The notes beneath the pieces are model-generated. The model was not told the DNA's origin. It worked only from the letters and a program-made list of their open reading frames with translations, and ran no database searches. Shown piece by piece: positions 25,201-36,169 of a DNA stretch of 64,000 nucleotides. How positions within the stretch are numbered: the first letter of the stretch is position 1; each line of letters opens with the position of its first letter. Source of the DNA: Adiantum capillus-veneris. Its lineage: Eukaryota; Streptophyta; Polypodiopsida; Polypodiales; Pteridaceae. A program made the position numbers and the translations under genes. The DNA is taken from NCBI GenBank assembly GCA_014529385.2, contig CM043966.1, positions 103,675,087-103,739,086 on the forward strand. The letters run 5' to 3'.

Positions 25201-26160
25201 ATTTTGTACATGGGTGATTTACATTCAAGGTCAACCATTTCTCCAACCTATTATCCCTAGTAGGTTTGGTCTCACAATTCACCACTTTTCCACTATATGT
25301 CATTATAATAAGAGGAATTGGGTGCTAAGGTCCACCACTTGTCCAGCCTATAAGGTTATACCTTGAATGGTATTTTTTCTCACCACTTGTAATGCCCATG
25401 ACATGCTTTACATGGGGGTTTTGTTCCAAGGTTCACCACTTGTCCAAGCAAATTCTATTGAAACATAGAGAGAAACAAAGGTCCACCACTTTTCCAAGCT
25501 AGGCTCCATTGAAACATGGACCTTAATACCAAATTATTCCTAGTAGCATGAGTAATATTTTGTACATGGGGGGTTTGCATTCAAGGTCCACCACTTGTCC
25601 AACGTACTTTTCCTAGTAGGTTTGGTCGCAAGATTCACCACTTGTCCACTCTATGTCATTATATTAATAATAATTGGGTGTTAAGGTCCACCACTTTTCC
25701 AACCTATAAGGTTATATATTGAATGGTATTTTTTCTCACCACTTGTAATGTCCATGATATGTTTTACATGGGGATTTTGTTCCAAGGTCCACCACTTGTC
25801 CAAGCTAAATCTGTTCAAACATAGAGAGAAACAAACGTGCACCACTTGTCCAAGGTAGGCTCCATTGAAACATGGAGAGAATGATGCTCCACCATTTATC
25901 CAAGATAGACTCCATTGAAACATGGAGAGAAGTAAGCTCCACCATGTTTCCAAGATGCTAGAGTCCATTGAAATACCCAAAACCCCTGATACTTTGTACA
26001 TGGGGGGTTTACATTCAAGGTCCACCACTTGTCCAACCTATTATCCCTAGTAGCATGAGTGGCTTGGTCTCAGGATTCACCACTTGTCCACTCTATATCA
26101 TTATATTAAGAAAAATTGGGTTTCCATATCTAAATGGATCTTTGCTTGGATAAGTGGTAG
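22250..26160 (-). repeat. GGACAAGTGGTGGACC array, reverse orientation, block 1
   Basis: The core appears as its complement GGTCCACCACTTGTCC, with linkers such as CCATTGAAACATGGAGAGAA and a recurring landmark TTTTGTACATGGGGGG. Units are irregular, with several near-copies of a ~430-bp super-unit (for example around 23.4, 23.85, 25.05 and 25.8 kb), the monomer class seen on the plus strand at 5.9-11.1 kb but more diverged. Open minus-strand frames of 60-115 codons are repeat shadows. Confidence 0.88.
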
Positions 26161-26469
26161 ACCTTGAGACCTAAATACCCATTCTACACTAGAGCATTGG
26201 TTAAGCCTTATACACTTCAAGAATACCTTTAACAACAAGTAGTAGTTATTAGTTGACTTAAGTCTAGTTGAACTCCATGGTATTGAGACTAAGAGAGAGT
26301 GTAGCATAAAAAAGAGTCAGGATTTTAATTTGAATTTCTTTCTATTAATGAGTAGATCATAGATGGATTTTGGTATCTAATAAAACCTTAGGGTAGACAA
26401 TGTAAAACTCATGTCTATTGTTATGTTTGCATTAAGTGTTCTTGTTCTTTAATTTCCGAACCATTACAG

Positions 26470-27231
26470 AAAATGGATTGGCTATATGCTGGCATAAATT
26501 GAAGAAAACTATTGAATTACCCATCCAACCTCCTCCAAGACCTTGTCCAAGGAATGAATCACCTCCTTATCACCTACCACTTGCTTTCAAGGACATCAAA
26601 AGAGTACTTATCTTGGATCTAGAGGGGTTACTTCTCAAGACAGTTGAAATGAAACATGGAGATTCTATGCCATCTTGGGCTCAACACATGCGACTTGTGG
26701 AGGACAAAGATGAAGTTTATCATGTGGTGCGACCAGACGCACAAAGTTTTTTGGATTTTTGTGCTGAATACTTTGAGCTATGGATATGGAGTTTATAACT
26801 TAACAAGGGTGCAACGCATCACACAAAAGTGTTTTCCTGAGCAGTATACCAAGTTCAAGGTGTTTATGAGTAACAAAAATTGCCAAAATCCAAATATCAT
26901 GTTAGGATTTACAAGGGTTTATCACAAAAATCTGAGTGATATTTGGAAGATATTTGAGGATTTGGATGCAAACAATACCTTAATTTTTGATGACACTCCA
27001 TATAGGGTGATGTGGAACATGCCAGGGACATATCTTATATTTCCAAAGATGTGGAGGCAAACTTCCGAGCAACTTCAAAACTTCTTGCAGAGAACCATAA
27101 TTCCATGGTTGGTAGGATGGTTGTATGCAAGAGATAAGAGAGTCTATACATACAACACAATTGTAAATCAGTATAGTGATTCTGAGACAAATTATGTCCT
27201 TGGTGTGTACTTGTCAACACGAAAGCATTGA
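26470..27231 (+). pseudogene. FCP1-like HAD protein, copy 3 (frameshifted)
   Basis: Starts after a CATTACAG acceptor. A proline-rich leader (IELPIQPPPRPCP) precedes RVLILDLEGLLLKT (motif 1), VVRPDAQSFLDFCAEYFELWIWS, and after a one-base frame change near 26795-26800 YNLTRVQRITQKCFP, NTLIFDDTPYRVMW (motif 3), TYLIFPKMW and a C-terminal helix, ending TGA at 27229. Family: FCP1/NIF-like HAD, as copies 1 and 2, but well diverged; the second catalytic Asp is Glu (DLE). The N- and C-terminal halves fit the family only if read in two frames, so either a sequencing indel or a pseudogene. It lies inside the reverse-orientation repeat array with no ParB-like gene directly beside it. Confidence 0.7.
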
Positions 27232-27970
27232 ATAAATATGGCTATAAGATGCTTTTTTTATTCTAGTGTGTATCTTTCAACATTTGTATAATTTGATATA
27301 GTCTTTTTTTTTTTTTTTAAAGGTGTGTCAATTTTATGAACACTTGAATGGAGTGCACCCTACTCTAAGGGGACTTCAATGTACTATTGGAGTGCATCCT
27401 ATTGTAAGGGGACTCTGATGTATTGCTAGAGTGCACCCAAATTTTTGGGGACTCATTTTTTATTTGATTGGGGCCTATGTTGGGTCATATAGTAAAAGAA
27501 ATTCATTTTTTGTCAATTCATATCGAGGTTGCATTTATTTGGAACTATGAAAGAATTGATGTTTGATGTCAAAATAAAACTTGTAAGTGTGGATCAGAGA
27601 ATTCATGGACTTTAAATATGTGAGAGGGATCTTTTTCTTGGGCACAAATGTTTGCTTCAAGAATTTTGTCATTACATACTTTATGTGAAAGAGTTTTAGA
27701 ACCTAAAAGACTTTGAAAACAAAACTATGGAATCTAAGTGCATGTATTCTTGAATGGCTTGAAAGTTGATGTATACATGCATGTCGCCTTGATGAAGATT
27801 TAGATCTGACAAGATGGAAAGATATAATTCTTGGACGTTACCTTTGTCAATTTGGTAATAACATATTTAACTTTCTTTTAATATGGGTGGAAAATATATT
27901 ATTATGTGCATTTGGAACCTAATTGCTTGACCTTCAAACCAAGATTCCTATGTTATTTTTTCATATACTT
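27232..27970. other. 3' flank of FCP1-like copy 3 with a 39-bp tandem repeat
   Basis: A poly-T tract near 27305-27318 is followed by three units of 39 bp (starting near 27351, 27390 and 27429) containing GAGTGCACCCTA and GGGGACT. No coding region was recognised in the rest. Confidence 0.6.
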
Positions 27971-27974
27971 TTTT

Positions 27975-29720
27975 GTACTGAATTAAGATTGTGGATGCAA
28001 GGTCCACCACTTGTTCAAGCTAGATCTAAGAAAGTATATATACTGAGTCTTCAAACTAGTAAACCAAGGGAAGAGAGAAGCAGGGTCCATCACTTGTCCA
28101 AGCTCATCTCTAGACAACATAGAGAGATGTTATGTCTACTAATTGTCCAATATAGTCATGGAGAAATGATAGAAGGTTGATCCACTTGTCCAACCTATCA
28201 TCTCTAGTAAAATGGGAGGTTTGGCCTTAAGATTCACATGTAACCAACATATACTTCATTGTATTATGAAGAGTAGAAAAGAAAAGCTCCACCACTTGTC
28301 TAAGGCATATATTGTTATTCCATGATACATTGTATTATGAAGAGTAGAAGAAAAGCTCCACCACTTGTCTAAGGTAGTTCCAAAATCAACATGGAGAGAA
28401 GAAAGCTTCACCATTTGTCCAAGATAGGTTCCATTAAAACATGGAAAACCTCATATATGTTGTACATGGAAGCTTTTTTCCAAGGTCCACCACTTGTCCA
28501 AGCTAGGATCCATTAAAACATGGATAGAAACAAGGCTCCACAACTCGTCCAACCTTTATAGCTGCGAAGTGTACCGGTTGTCTAAACTAGGCATGGGAAA
28601 ATAATAGAAGGTCCACCACTTATCCAATATATTATCTCTAATAGCATGGGAGGTTTGGTCTCAAGATTTAGGAATTGGCTGACCTGTATTTCATTGTATT
28701 ATGATGAATTTGGTTTTAAAGTCAACTACTTATCCAAGCTATAAGTTTATATCTTGAATGGTATTCCTTCCCATCACTTAGAAAACCAATGATATGTTGT
28801 ACATGGGAGGGTTTGTTACAAGGTCCACCACTTGTCCAAGCTAGTTTCATTGAAACATGGATGAAGACAAGCTCCACCATTTGTTAAAGCTAGACTCCAT
28901 TGAAATCTAGAAAATCCATTCTATGTTGTACATGGGGTTTTTGTTTTAAGGTCCAACACTTGTCCAAGCTAAGATCCATTGAAACATGGAGTAGAGAAAC
29001 ACTCCACCACTTGTCCAAGCTAGGCAACATTGATAGTAGTTGGTTTATTTTGAAGATCCACCACGTGTCTAAGCTAACTCTATTGAAACATAGAGAGAAG
29101 CAAAGGTCCACCAACTGTTCAAGCTAGGCTCCATTGAAACATGGACAGAAGCAAGCTCCACCATTTCTCCAAGATAGACTCCATTGAAACATGGAGAGAA
29201 TCAAAGGTCCACCATTTCTCCAAGCCAGATCTAGTTGTCCAACCTATAAGGTTATATCTTAAATGGTAATCTTTCTAATCACTTGGAATACCCATGATAT
29301 GTTTTACATGGGGGTTTTGTTCCAAGATCACCACTTGTCCAAGCTAACTCTATTGAAACATAGAGAGAAGCAAAGGTCCACCACTTGTCCAAGCTAGTCT
29401 CCATTGAAACAAGGAGAGAAGCAAGCTCCATCATTTCTCCAAGATAGGCTAGCATGGATAAGTGCACCTTGAAACCAACCTTCCTATGAGGCAATAGAGC
29501 ATATGCTACATATTTTATGTATGCCCCATGCCTCAAATTAAGAAGTTATAGATTAGAAGTGGACCTTGCTTAAATGTCACATGCAATAAATTAAGGAAAA
29601 ATAGCCAAGTGGATTGTATTCCTCAATGGATCCTTGCTTTCACAAGTTGTGAACCTTGAGTCACTTTTACATTAACTTGGACAAGTGGTGGACCTAGAAA
29701 CCAAGCTCTCCATGTTGAGA
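27975..29720 (-). repeat. GGACAAGTGGTGGACC array, reverse orientation, block 2
   Basis: Continues block 1 beyond FCP1-like copy 3: complement core GGTCCACCACTTGTCC with TTGAAACATGG linkers, irregular and diverged. The last recognisable core, on the opposite strand, is near 29680. No gene is supported within it. Confidence 0.85.
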
Positions 29721-29959
29721 TAAGTTGTAGGTAGGACAGTAGCACATAGACAACGATAATGGATGCAATATACTCCTCTCCTAATAATCCAATTGATTGA
29801 AACCATGATATTTTAGTTGTTTTCATTTTGTATTGTATGTGCATAAAGTGGAATGAGACCTTAAGAAAACTCAAATTTTTGACAAAATCTCTATATTTTA
29901 TACATGATATATTGAAAGTTGTCCAACCTAGGAATTGGGATTTTCCCACTTTACCTAAT

Positions 29960-31420
29960 ATGGTCTTTCCTCTATTCTCTATGTTTGCACCCTATGGACC
30001 TAGGGCCACAAGGTAGCCTCTATGCTAGTAAGAAATCCTCTATGCTCAATATTGAAACCCAATGGCCCCAAGGCCATAGGATGTCCTCTATGCTAGTAAG
30101 AAAAACCTTCTACTCTCTATGTTGGCACCCTATGGAGACTTGAGGGCCACAAGGTACCCTTTATAATGCTACTAAGAAACCTTGTCTACATTGGCAACCT
30201 ACAACCCTCGGTCCATAGGGTGTATCAAATGGCTCCTAGGCCACATGGTGCCCTCTATGTTAGAAAGGAAACCTCTACGCTCTACATTGACACTCTATGG
30301 CCCCAAGGCCATAGGGTGCCCCTTACGCCTAGTATGAAACCATTGGAACTCTATATTAGAATCTAAAGACCGTAGGCCACAAGGTGAGCTCTATGTTAGT
30401 AAGAAACCATCTAAACTCTATGTTGGTAGCCAAAGGCCATAGGATAGCCAAGGAATCCTTTAGGAGCATTCCCCATAAAGACCACCTTATGGCCCCATGG
30501 TGATTTAGTGGCCTAGGTGCCCTTCTTAAGACTCTTTTATTTTTGTATCATATGGCCCCAGGGAAATAAGCTATCCTCTATGCTATCAGAAAACCGTTTA
30601 TGCTCTTTGTTGGAATCATATGGCCCCAAGGCCATAAGGTGCTCTCTATGCTAGCAAGAAACCCTCCATGCTATATGTTTGCACCCTATGGCACCAAGGA
30701 CATAGGGTGTCCTCCATGATAGTAAGAAACCCTCTATGCTCTAAGTTTACACCCCATTTGACTATGTGGACACCCTATGGCCCTGGGGCCATAGGGTTCT
30801 CCCTAGTGCCAAAAGGTGCCCTTCAACCTAGGAAGAGACCCTTTATGCCCTAAATTGGTACTCTTTGGACTCAGGGTCATAGGGTGCCCTCTATGCTAGT
30901 AGGATACATTATATGGTCCAGGTTTCCACTCTATTGCGTAGGGCTAAAAGGTTTTCTCTATGAAGAAACCATGTATACTATATGTTGGCAGTGTATGGCC
31001 CTAGGGATAGAAGGAAACCCTAGGGCTATAGGGTGTTCTCTATGCTACTATCATATGGTCCATGGGCTAGATAGTGAACAAGGTATCATGTGTGTGAGAA
31101 TTCTCTACTATATATACAAAAACCACTTTATGGCACTATGGTGTCCCAAGGGAAACAAGGTTCTAATAAAAAGCCCTCTATGCTCTATGTTGGCACCCTA
31201 TGGTCCCAAGGCCATAGGGCGGTCTTTATGCTAGTAAAATTCCCTCTATGCACTATGTTTACGTGTATACTTATAAGAAACCATTTATGCACTATGCTGG
31301 CGTCTTATGACCCTAGATCCATAAGATGTCCTCTATGGTAGAAGAGAAATTGTACATGGGATATGATGGCATTCTATGGTCCTAGGGCCATAGGGTGTCC
31401 TCTATGCTAGCAAAATGTGT
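29960..31420. repeat. Palindrome-core array, block A
   Basis: About 18 units of 60-80 bp with the self-complementary core (arms CCCTATGGCC and GGCCATAGGG) and the asymmetric link CTATGCTAGTAAGAAACC. Orientation of the link is the same as in the 1.84-2.35 kb block. Frames rich in PYGPRA or LWPQGHR are repeat products. Confidence 0.88.
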
Positions 31421-32380
31421 AAGTTAATACTGCGATAAATATGCAACACGATATACAAAATTGAATCATTATCATACATCATACATTTGTTGCTTTGCCA
31501 CACAGTTGAAGGGGTCTTTGCCTTCAAATATCATCATAACATTCAAACATTTAAATCAAATTTGCAAGTAGTGTAATTCACAAATGCATTGATCTGTTGG
31601 TGGATGAAAGGTCCGGCTCACCATGCACTTTGATTTACAAATCCTGAGGGGCAAAAGTATTTGTGTTGGATTCTCCTTATGGCATTGCACATGTTTTGGA
31701 ACTTGCATTGCCTTCTACTTCTAATTCACAAACTTAAACAATGGTTATACATTATACAATCATTTCTTTTCAATAAACCTTGATACAATGTTCTGATTGC
31801 TACATGACAAGCTAAAAAATTCTACTAGTCCTAGCTTCCCTCTATTGAAAAAAGTTCAAGATATAAATTCCAATTCTCTGCATCATCTAGAAGAGAAACA
31901 AAATCATAGTTTGGAACAAAATACTCGCACTTTATATCTTTGAATAAAATCTTGTTACAATCAAAGAAATAAATCTTCACATAATCCAAAGGACAAATTC
32001 TTCAATAACCATTTATACTCGATGTTTACTATCTAAGCAATCAATTGGCATTTACAAAAAATATTGAATATATGTTTAATCTAGTTAGTTTCAATACAAA
32101 GATAATTATTTCAAAGCGAATATGTTTAATCTAGTTAGTTGCAATACAAAGATGATTATTTCAAACACTTACACCATCAATTCACAATAGAAGGACTTAC
32201 ACCCAACAAAAAATGATCATACATCAATTGTTCAAACTCTCATTTTGGAATTTTGAGGACTAAATACTTTTTAGTTTTTTCTAGCTTATTTCATTCTCAA
32301 TAGACACCTAGATATGGACACAAGATATAAGGCCAACAAAAAATGTTCTTGAAACACGTAAAGAGTCTTTAGGTGACCTA
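31421..32380. other. AT-rich stretch with an FCP1-like fragment and a short duplication
   Basis: Apart from the gene fragment at 31594-31722, no coding region was recognised. Near 32060-32165 a ~50-bp unit containing ATGTTTAATCTAGTTAGTT occurs twice in tandem. Confidence 0.5.
31594..31722 (-). pseudogene. Fragment of an FCP1-like gene (acidic linker region)
   Basis: About 130 bp nearly match 1075-1200 in FCP1-like copy 1 in the same orientation, including GTTGGTGGATGAAAGG, CACCATGCACTT and TTGTGTTGGATTCTCCTT. That part encodes the acidic region just before the HAD core. Substitutions and the lack of flanking HAD sequence mark it as a relic. It lies downstream of the minus-strand ParB-like gene, matching the order ParB-like then FCP1-like on the plus strand. 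Confidence 0.75.
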
Positions 32381-32935
32381 GAATAACCAACCTATGGTCT
32401 AAAGGTTATAGGGTGTCATGTGATGTTTTATAAGATGTGTCCATAAGAGCTAGGTGATTTGTATCCATGGGGTGATTTAAGTGCCCCTGTGGAGATTCTA
32501 TGTCACCACCCTATGGCCCGAAGGCCTTAGGGTATCCCAAATTCTCTTGGATAACTTATGTTTCCTTCTAGAATATCCCAAATACTCATGTGCCCGTTTG
32601 GTGACTTTATGTAATCTCTCTATATACATAAGATTGTAGGATAGCTGTGTTGACACCCTATGGCCTTAAGGCTGTAGACTAGCCCAAATGCTTATGTACC
32701 CTTTTAAAGACTCTATATAATCACCCTATATCCGTAAGATTGTAGGGTAGCCAAATTCTTTTAGGGGATTCTATGTTGACACCCTATGGGCCTAAGGCTA
32801 TAGAGTAACCCAGATGCTTATGTGCCCTTTTAGAGACTCAGTGTAATCACCCTACATCTGTAAGGTTTTAGGGTATTTTCTTTTGGGGGATTCTATGGCC
32901 CTAGGGCCATAGGGTGTCTTGTCTACAAAGAACTC
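32381..32935. repeat. Palindrome-core array, block B
   Basis: Six or so longer units (around 110 bp) with cores such as CCCTATGGCC...AGGCTGTAG, spaced by TTATGTGCCCTTTTAGAGACT-like links, ending with one perfect palindrome near 32895-32918. More decayed than block A. Confidence 0.75.
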
Positions 32936-33146
32936 TATGATCCTCAAGTCTACAAAGAACTCTATGATCCTCAAGTCATAGTGTATTCTTCCCAAACCTC
33001 ATATGATCAATTAACTTTAAAGTATTACATAATATATATCTTATGTAATACTCAAGTCATTTATATATGATCCTCAAGTCATAGTGTATTCTTCCCAAAC
33101 CTCATATGATCAATTAACTTTAAAGTATTACATAATATATATCTTA
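32936..33146. repeat. Local direct duplications
   Basis: A unit containing TCTACAAAGAACTCTATGAT is repeated at once near 32927-32980. A longer unit from CAAGTCATAGTGTATTC to ATAATATATATCTTATG occurs near 32975-33050 and again near 33075-33150. No coding sense was found. Confidence 0.7.
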
Positions 33147-33406
33147 TGACCATATATAAATGTAGAATTCTATTTACCAAAACATGTCCATATAATATCA
33201 TACACTTAAGTCTAATTCATTTATTGTGAAAAAACTCAAACTCACAAGTTCACATTTTTTCAAAGAAAATAAATTGAGAAAAATAACGAGCCAAACATCA
33301 ATGTTTTTAACATCATGGGTAGATTTGACATGGTACAAATAAAATAAAATGACAAAAATAATAATCTAAATATCAGTAATCTAATATCATGGGTAGCTAG
33401 CTTAAC

Positions 33407-36135
33407 CTGTTTCCTATAGAATTTCTAGAATGGCCTCAGCACTTGCATCCAATGGTTCTTCAATTTCTTCTTCCTGTGAATCCTAGGCATTAACTTTCTC
33501 TGTGTTATCCACACCTGCCCACCTTCTAAGATCAAGGTCTTCTTCCACTATGGAATGGCAAAGAGATTCCAATTGCGTCATTTGATCACTACTACATGCA
33601 ACTGATATCACCTTCCTCTGTTGTTGTAGTGCCTCTTTAGTCCCATAGCCTAATGAGAAGATGTCTATCACTTGATCATCTTCTTTGAGATAGATGCATT
33701 TGATTGCACGACGTACAAAAAAGGATTTGGCCGTGGTCACAGCATCATACTCGTCGTCATTGATGCAGAGAGTATGCATTGGCTCCAACAATGACTCTTT
33801 AACACTAGAGTAGTTGGTGTACTGCTCTCCTTGACTGAAAAATGCCCAAACCCCGAAAATTACTTCGCGAAGAGCACATGTTTGGATGGTCTCTGATCCC
33901 ATTAAGGAGTTCAAAGGTAGAACGTGCATTTCATACCATTTAGCTTTTTCAGAAATTGCCTTTTCTAGGGAAGCAGCATGCTGATACTTGACTAAGCCGG
34001 CAATTAAAAACTCTGATGGTTGATGTGCTACCCCACATACTCCATCAATTACTTTACCAAATTGGGCAACACTCCAACCACTAGATGTAAGACTTTTGTG
34101 TGTTGTGTCTATGATGCAAACACCAACACGAATTTTAGAGCTATTCTCACTGCAGAGAAACTCAATGCCTTCCAGATTCTTTCCAACAACCTGATTGTCC
34201 ATGGTAAAATGAATTCCAAACTAGAAGTCCCATTCTTTTGTGCAATGATCCACTACACATATCCCCTAGTGATCTCAGGAATTGGCTCTTTCTCCTTTCC
34301 TTTCTGTAGTAGGAGATTTAGCCATTGCGTACAACTCATGAAGAGAGATTTGTAAATCTCATCTGTAATGTTATAATGAGACTTACATTGATCCCATGAA
34401 GTAACTGCTATTGCTGATGGATCTATCTCTTTAAATGCCATCAACATTTGAGGCTCAAAAACCCTCATCTTCTTTAAGACCGTTGCACGTGCAGTGAGGT
34501 TGAGCATGCCCGCTTGACTTGGTTGCTTCACTAAGCAGATCTTCTCATCTGCCAGCTCTTGTTGTAGTAGCTTGACATCATTATCTTCTAAACCAATTAG
34601 GCATCTAAAGGTTGTTATGCTTGGTTGTCGCCCACAAGCAGTTGATGTCTGATGTTTCTCCAAGATGTGTATCCACTGATCATAGATTTCATCATCGTAC
34701 ATGACCATGTGTGCTTCTTTGTTGGCAAATGATTTATGGTTGAACACGATGTTCGCCACATTTACAAAGGCCTTCAAAATAAAGAAAAGAAAATTAACTT
34801 TATTTCAAGACATATTTGTAACAAAAACAAGCATAGGGAAGTGGAACTTACATCCCAACCTGCTCGACTCGGATGACCGACAGGAACACCTGCCCTGGGT
34901 TTTGTTGGTTTAGAATATGCAAGCCATTGACTACGGCCATGCTTCAAGACCTCCACATAAGGCTGGTGTTTCATTGGTGTTATTCTCTCCATGTTCTCCA
35001 TTCTGGAAATTCGATTAGCAACCTCTTTCGGAGTGTCTACCACTATCCTTGCAGTTCTAAACTTGTAGAACTCTTTTCTCAAAGCATACTTAGTGCTGTT
35101 GTTACGCAAAAAAGCTCTAGCCGCTATGATGGAATGCTGACCAGCTAGAATCCAGTAGTGGTATGTTGATAGCTTGTCTCCATGCACTTCAGCTGTTTGT
35201 AAAGGCATTTTTGTAATTGGGTTATACGGCATCAAGTCTGCTGCACTGGAGACTGGCCTAGAGTGCCCTGCAAATTGCTTCAAGAGATATTTCACATATA
35301 CATCTGACAATGGTCTGCATCTATAGCCATCTGGTGCAAGGTTGCATTGCTCAACTGGGATCAATTGGGTAAATTGTACACCAAATTTAAAATAGTGGTC
35401 AATTCCGACGTATCCATCTAGCCCACTCTTAGAAGTTTTGGCAACTTCTTTATCAAGATCTTTTTCTTTGGGCTGTATAATAGAGTCCAACACAGCTAAG
35501 GATGCTGAGTCCACAACCACTGCCACTGAGGGGGTTCCAACTGTTAGGGTTGCAAGTCCACTAGAATCTCCTGCTTCTTGAGTCTGTAAGGGTATAACTG
35601 AAAGATTTTCTTTCGCCACATTTCCACTATTTTCTCCAAGTGAGGGAGTCTCACTCTCCTTGAGCGTCTTAGATTGATTTGCTGTACCTGTGTCTTCATT
35701 CTTTCGCTTCTTATTCTTCTTTGTGCTGCTCAATTTACCTAAATATTGATTGACTTTCTTAAAGCCCTCAATATATAAGTCTATAAAGTTCTCACTTGGA
35801 GTGTCGTCTTGAAGCTCCACCCACCCTGCTTTTGTCATTGTCACTCCTTCATAATCAACCTTCATCAGTTTTTGAGAAAATGCCACAGGCTCCAACAAGT
35901 AGGAGTCACCATTGAGTAGTTTTACTCCAAGGCATGGAGACATTTCAAGATCTGAACAATCTTTCTTTATGTCCTTGACAATACCACAGTCCTTGAAAAG
36001 AAATTGCTCTTTATCTTGAAAGAACAAGTGGACTTTCTCATCACTTCCACCATTTGGTAAGTGAAAATCTAGATACCAAGAACTTGGTGTTGAGCCTGTT
36101 GCATCAACTGACTTTGACTTTCTCTTCTAAGACAT
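33407..36135 (-). pseudogene. ParB/DGQHR-like protein, minus-strand paralog
   Basis: Exons 36135-34852 and 34771-33407, on the minus strand, with an 80-bp phase-0 intron at the same place as in the plus copy. The start follows a TTTTTACAG acceptor and reads M-S-stop-KRKSKS: codon 3 is TAG. Conserved blocks: WYLDFHLPNG, VHLFFQDKE, a serine- and lysine-rich linker, NLAPDGYRCRPLSDVYVKYL, YHYWILAGQHSIIAAR (DGQH of the plus copy is AGQH here), PSRAGWD; exon 2 has EAHMVMYDDEIYDQW, FRCLIGLEDNDVK and DLRRWAGV. Stops: TAG at 36129-36127, 34255-34253 (the plus copy has Gln at the matching site, YMQW), 33485-33483 and 33416-33414, plus a one-base shift near 34195. The exon ends GAAACA|G before a GT, the same phase-1 donor as the plus copy. 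No SET exon was found beyond it. Function unknown; non-functional as read. Confidence 0.65.
34772..34851 (-). other. Intron 1 of the minus-strand ParB-like paralog
   Basis: GTAAGT donor and TTGAAG acceptor, 80 bp, same phase and position as in the plus-strand copy. The intron sequences themselves no longer look alike, so the duplication is not recent. Confidence 0.85.
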
Positions 36136-36169
36136 TTTCTGTAAAAAGAATGACATATATTTAGACAAG

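Noticed and set aside
22250-26160. CRISPR-like regular spacing of a short repeat
   Set aside because: Spacing is irregular, spacers are themselves related repeats, no cas genes, and the context is a plant nuclear genome.
13489-36135. Origin of the ParB-like, SET and FCP1-like set from an integrated giant virus
   Set aside because: Large DNA viruses do carry SET and FCP1-like genes, but these genes have conserved spliceosomal introns and plant-type HAD features, and no viral hallmark gene was seen; kept only as a remote possibility.
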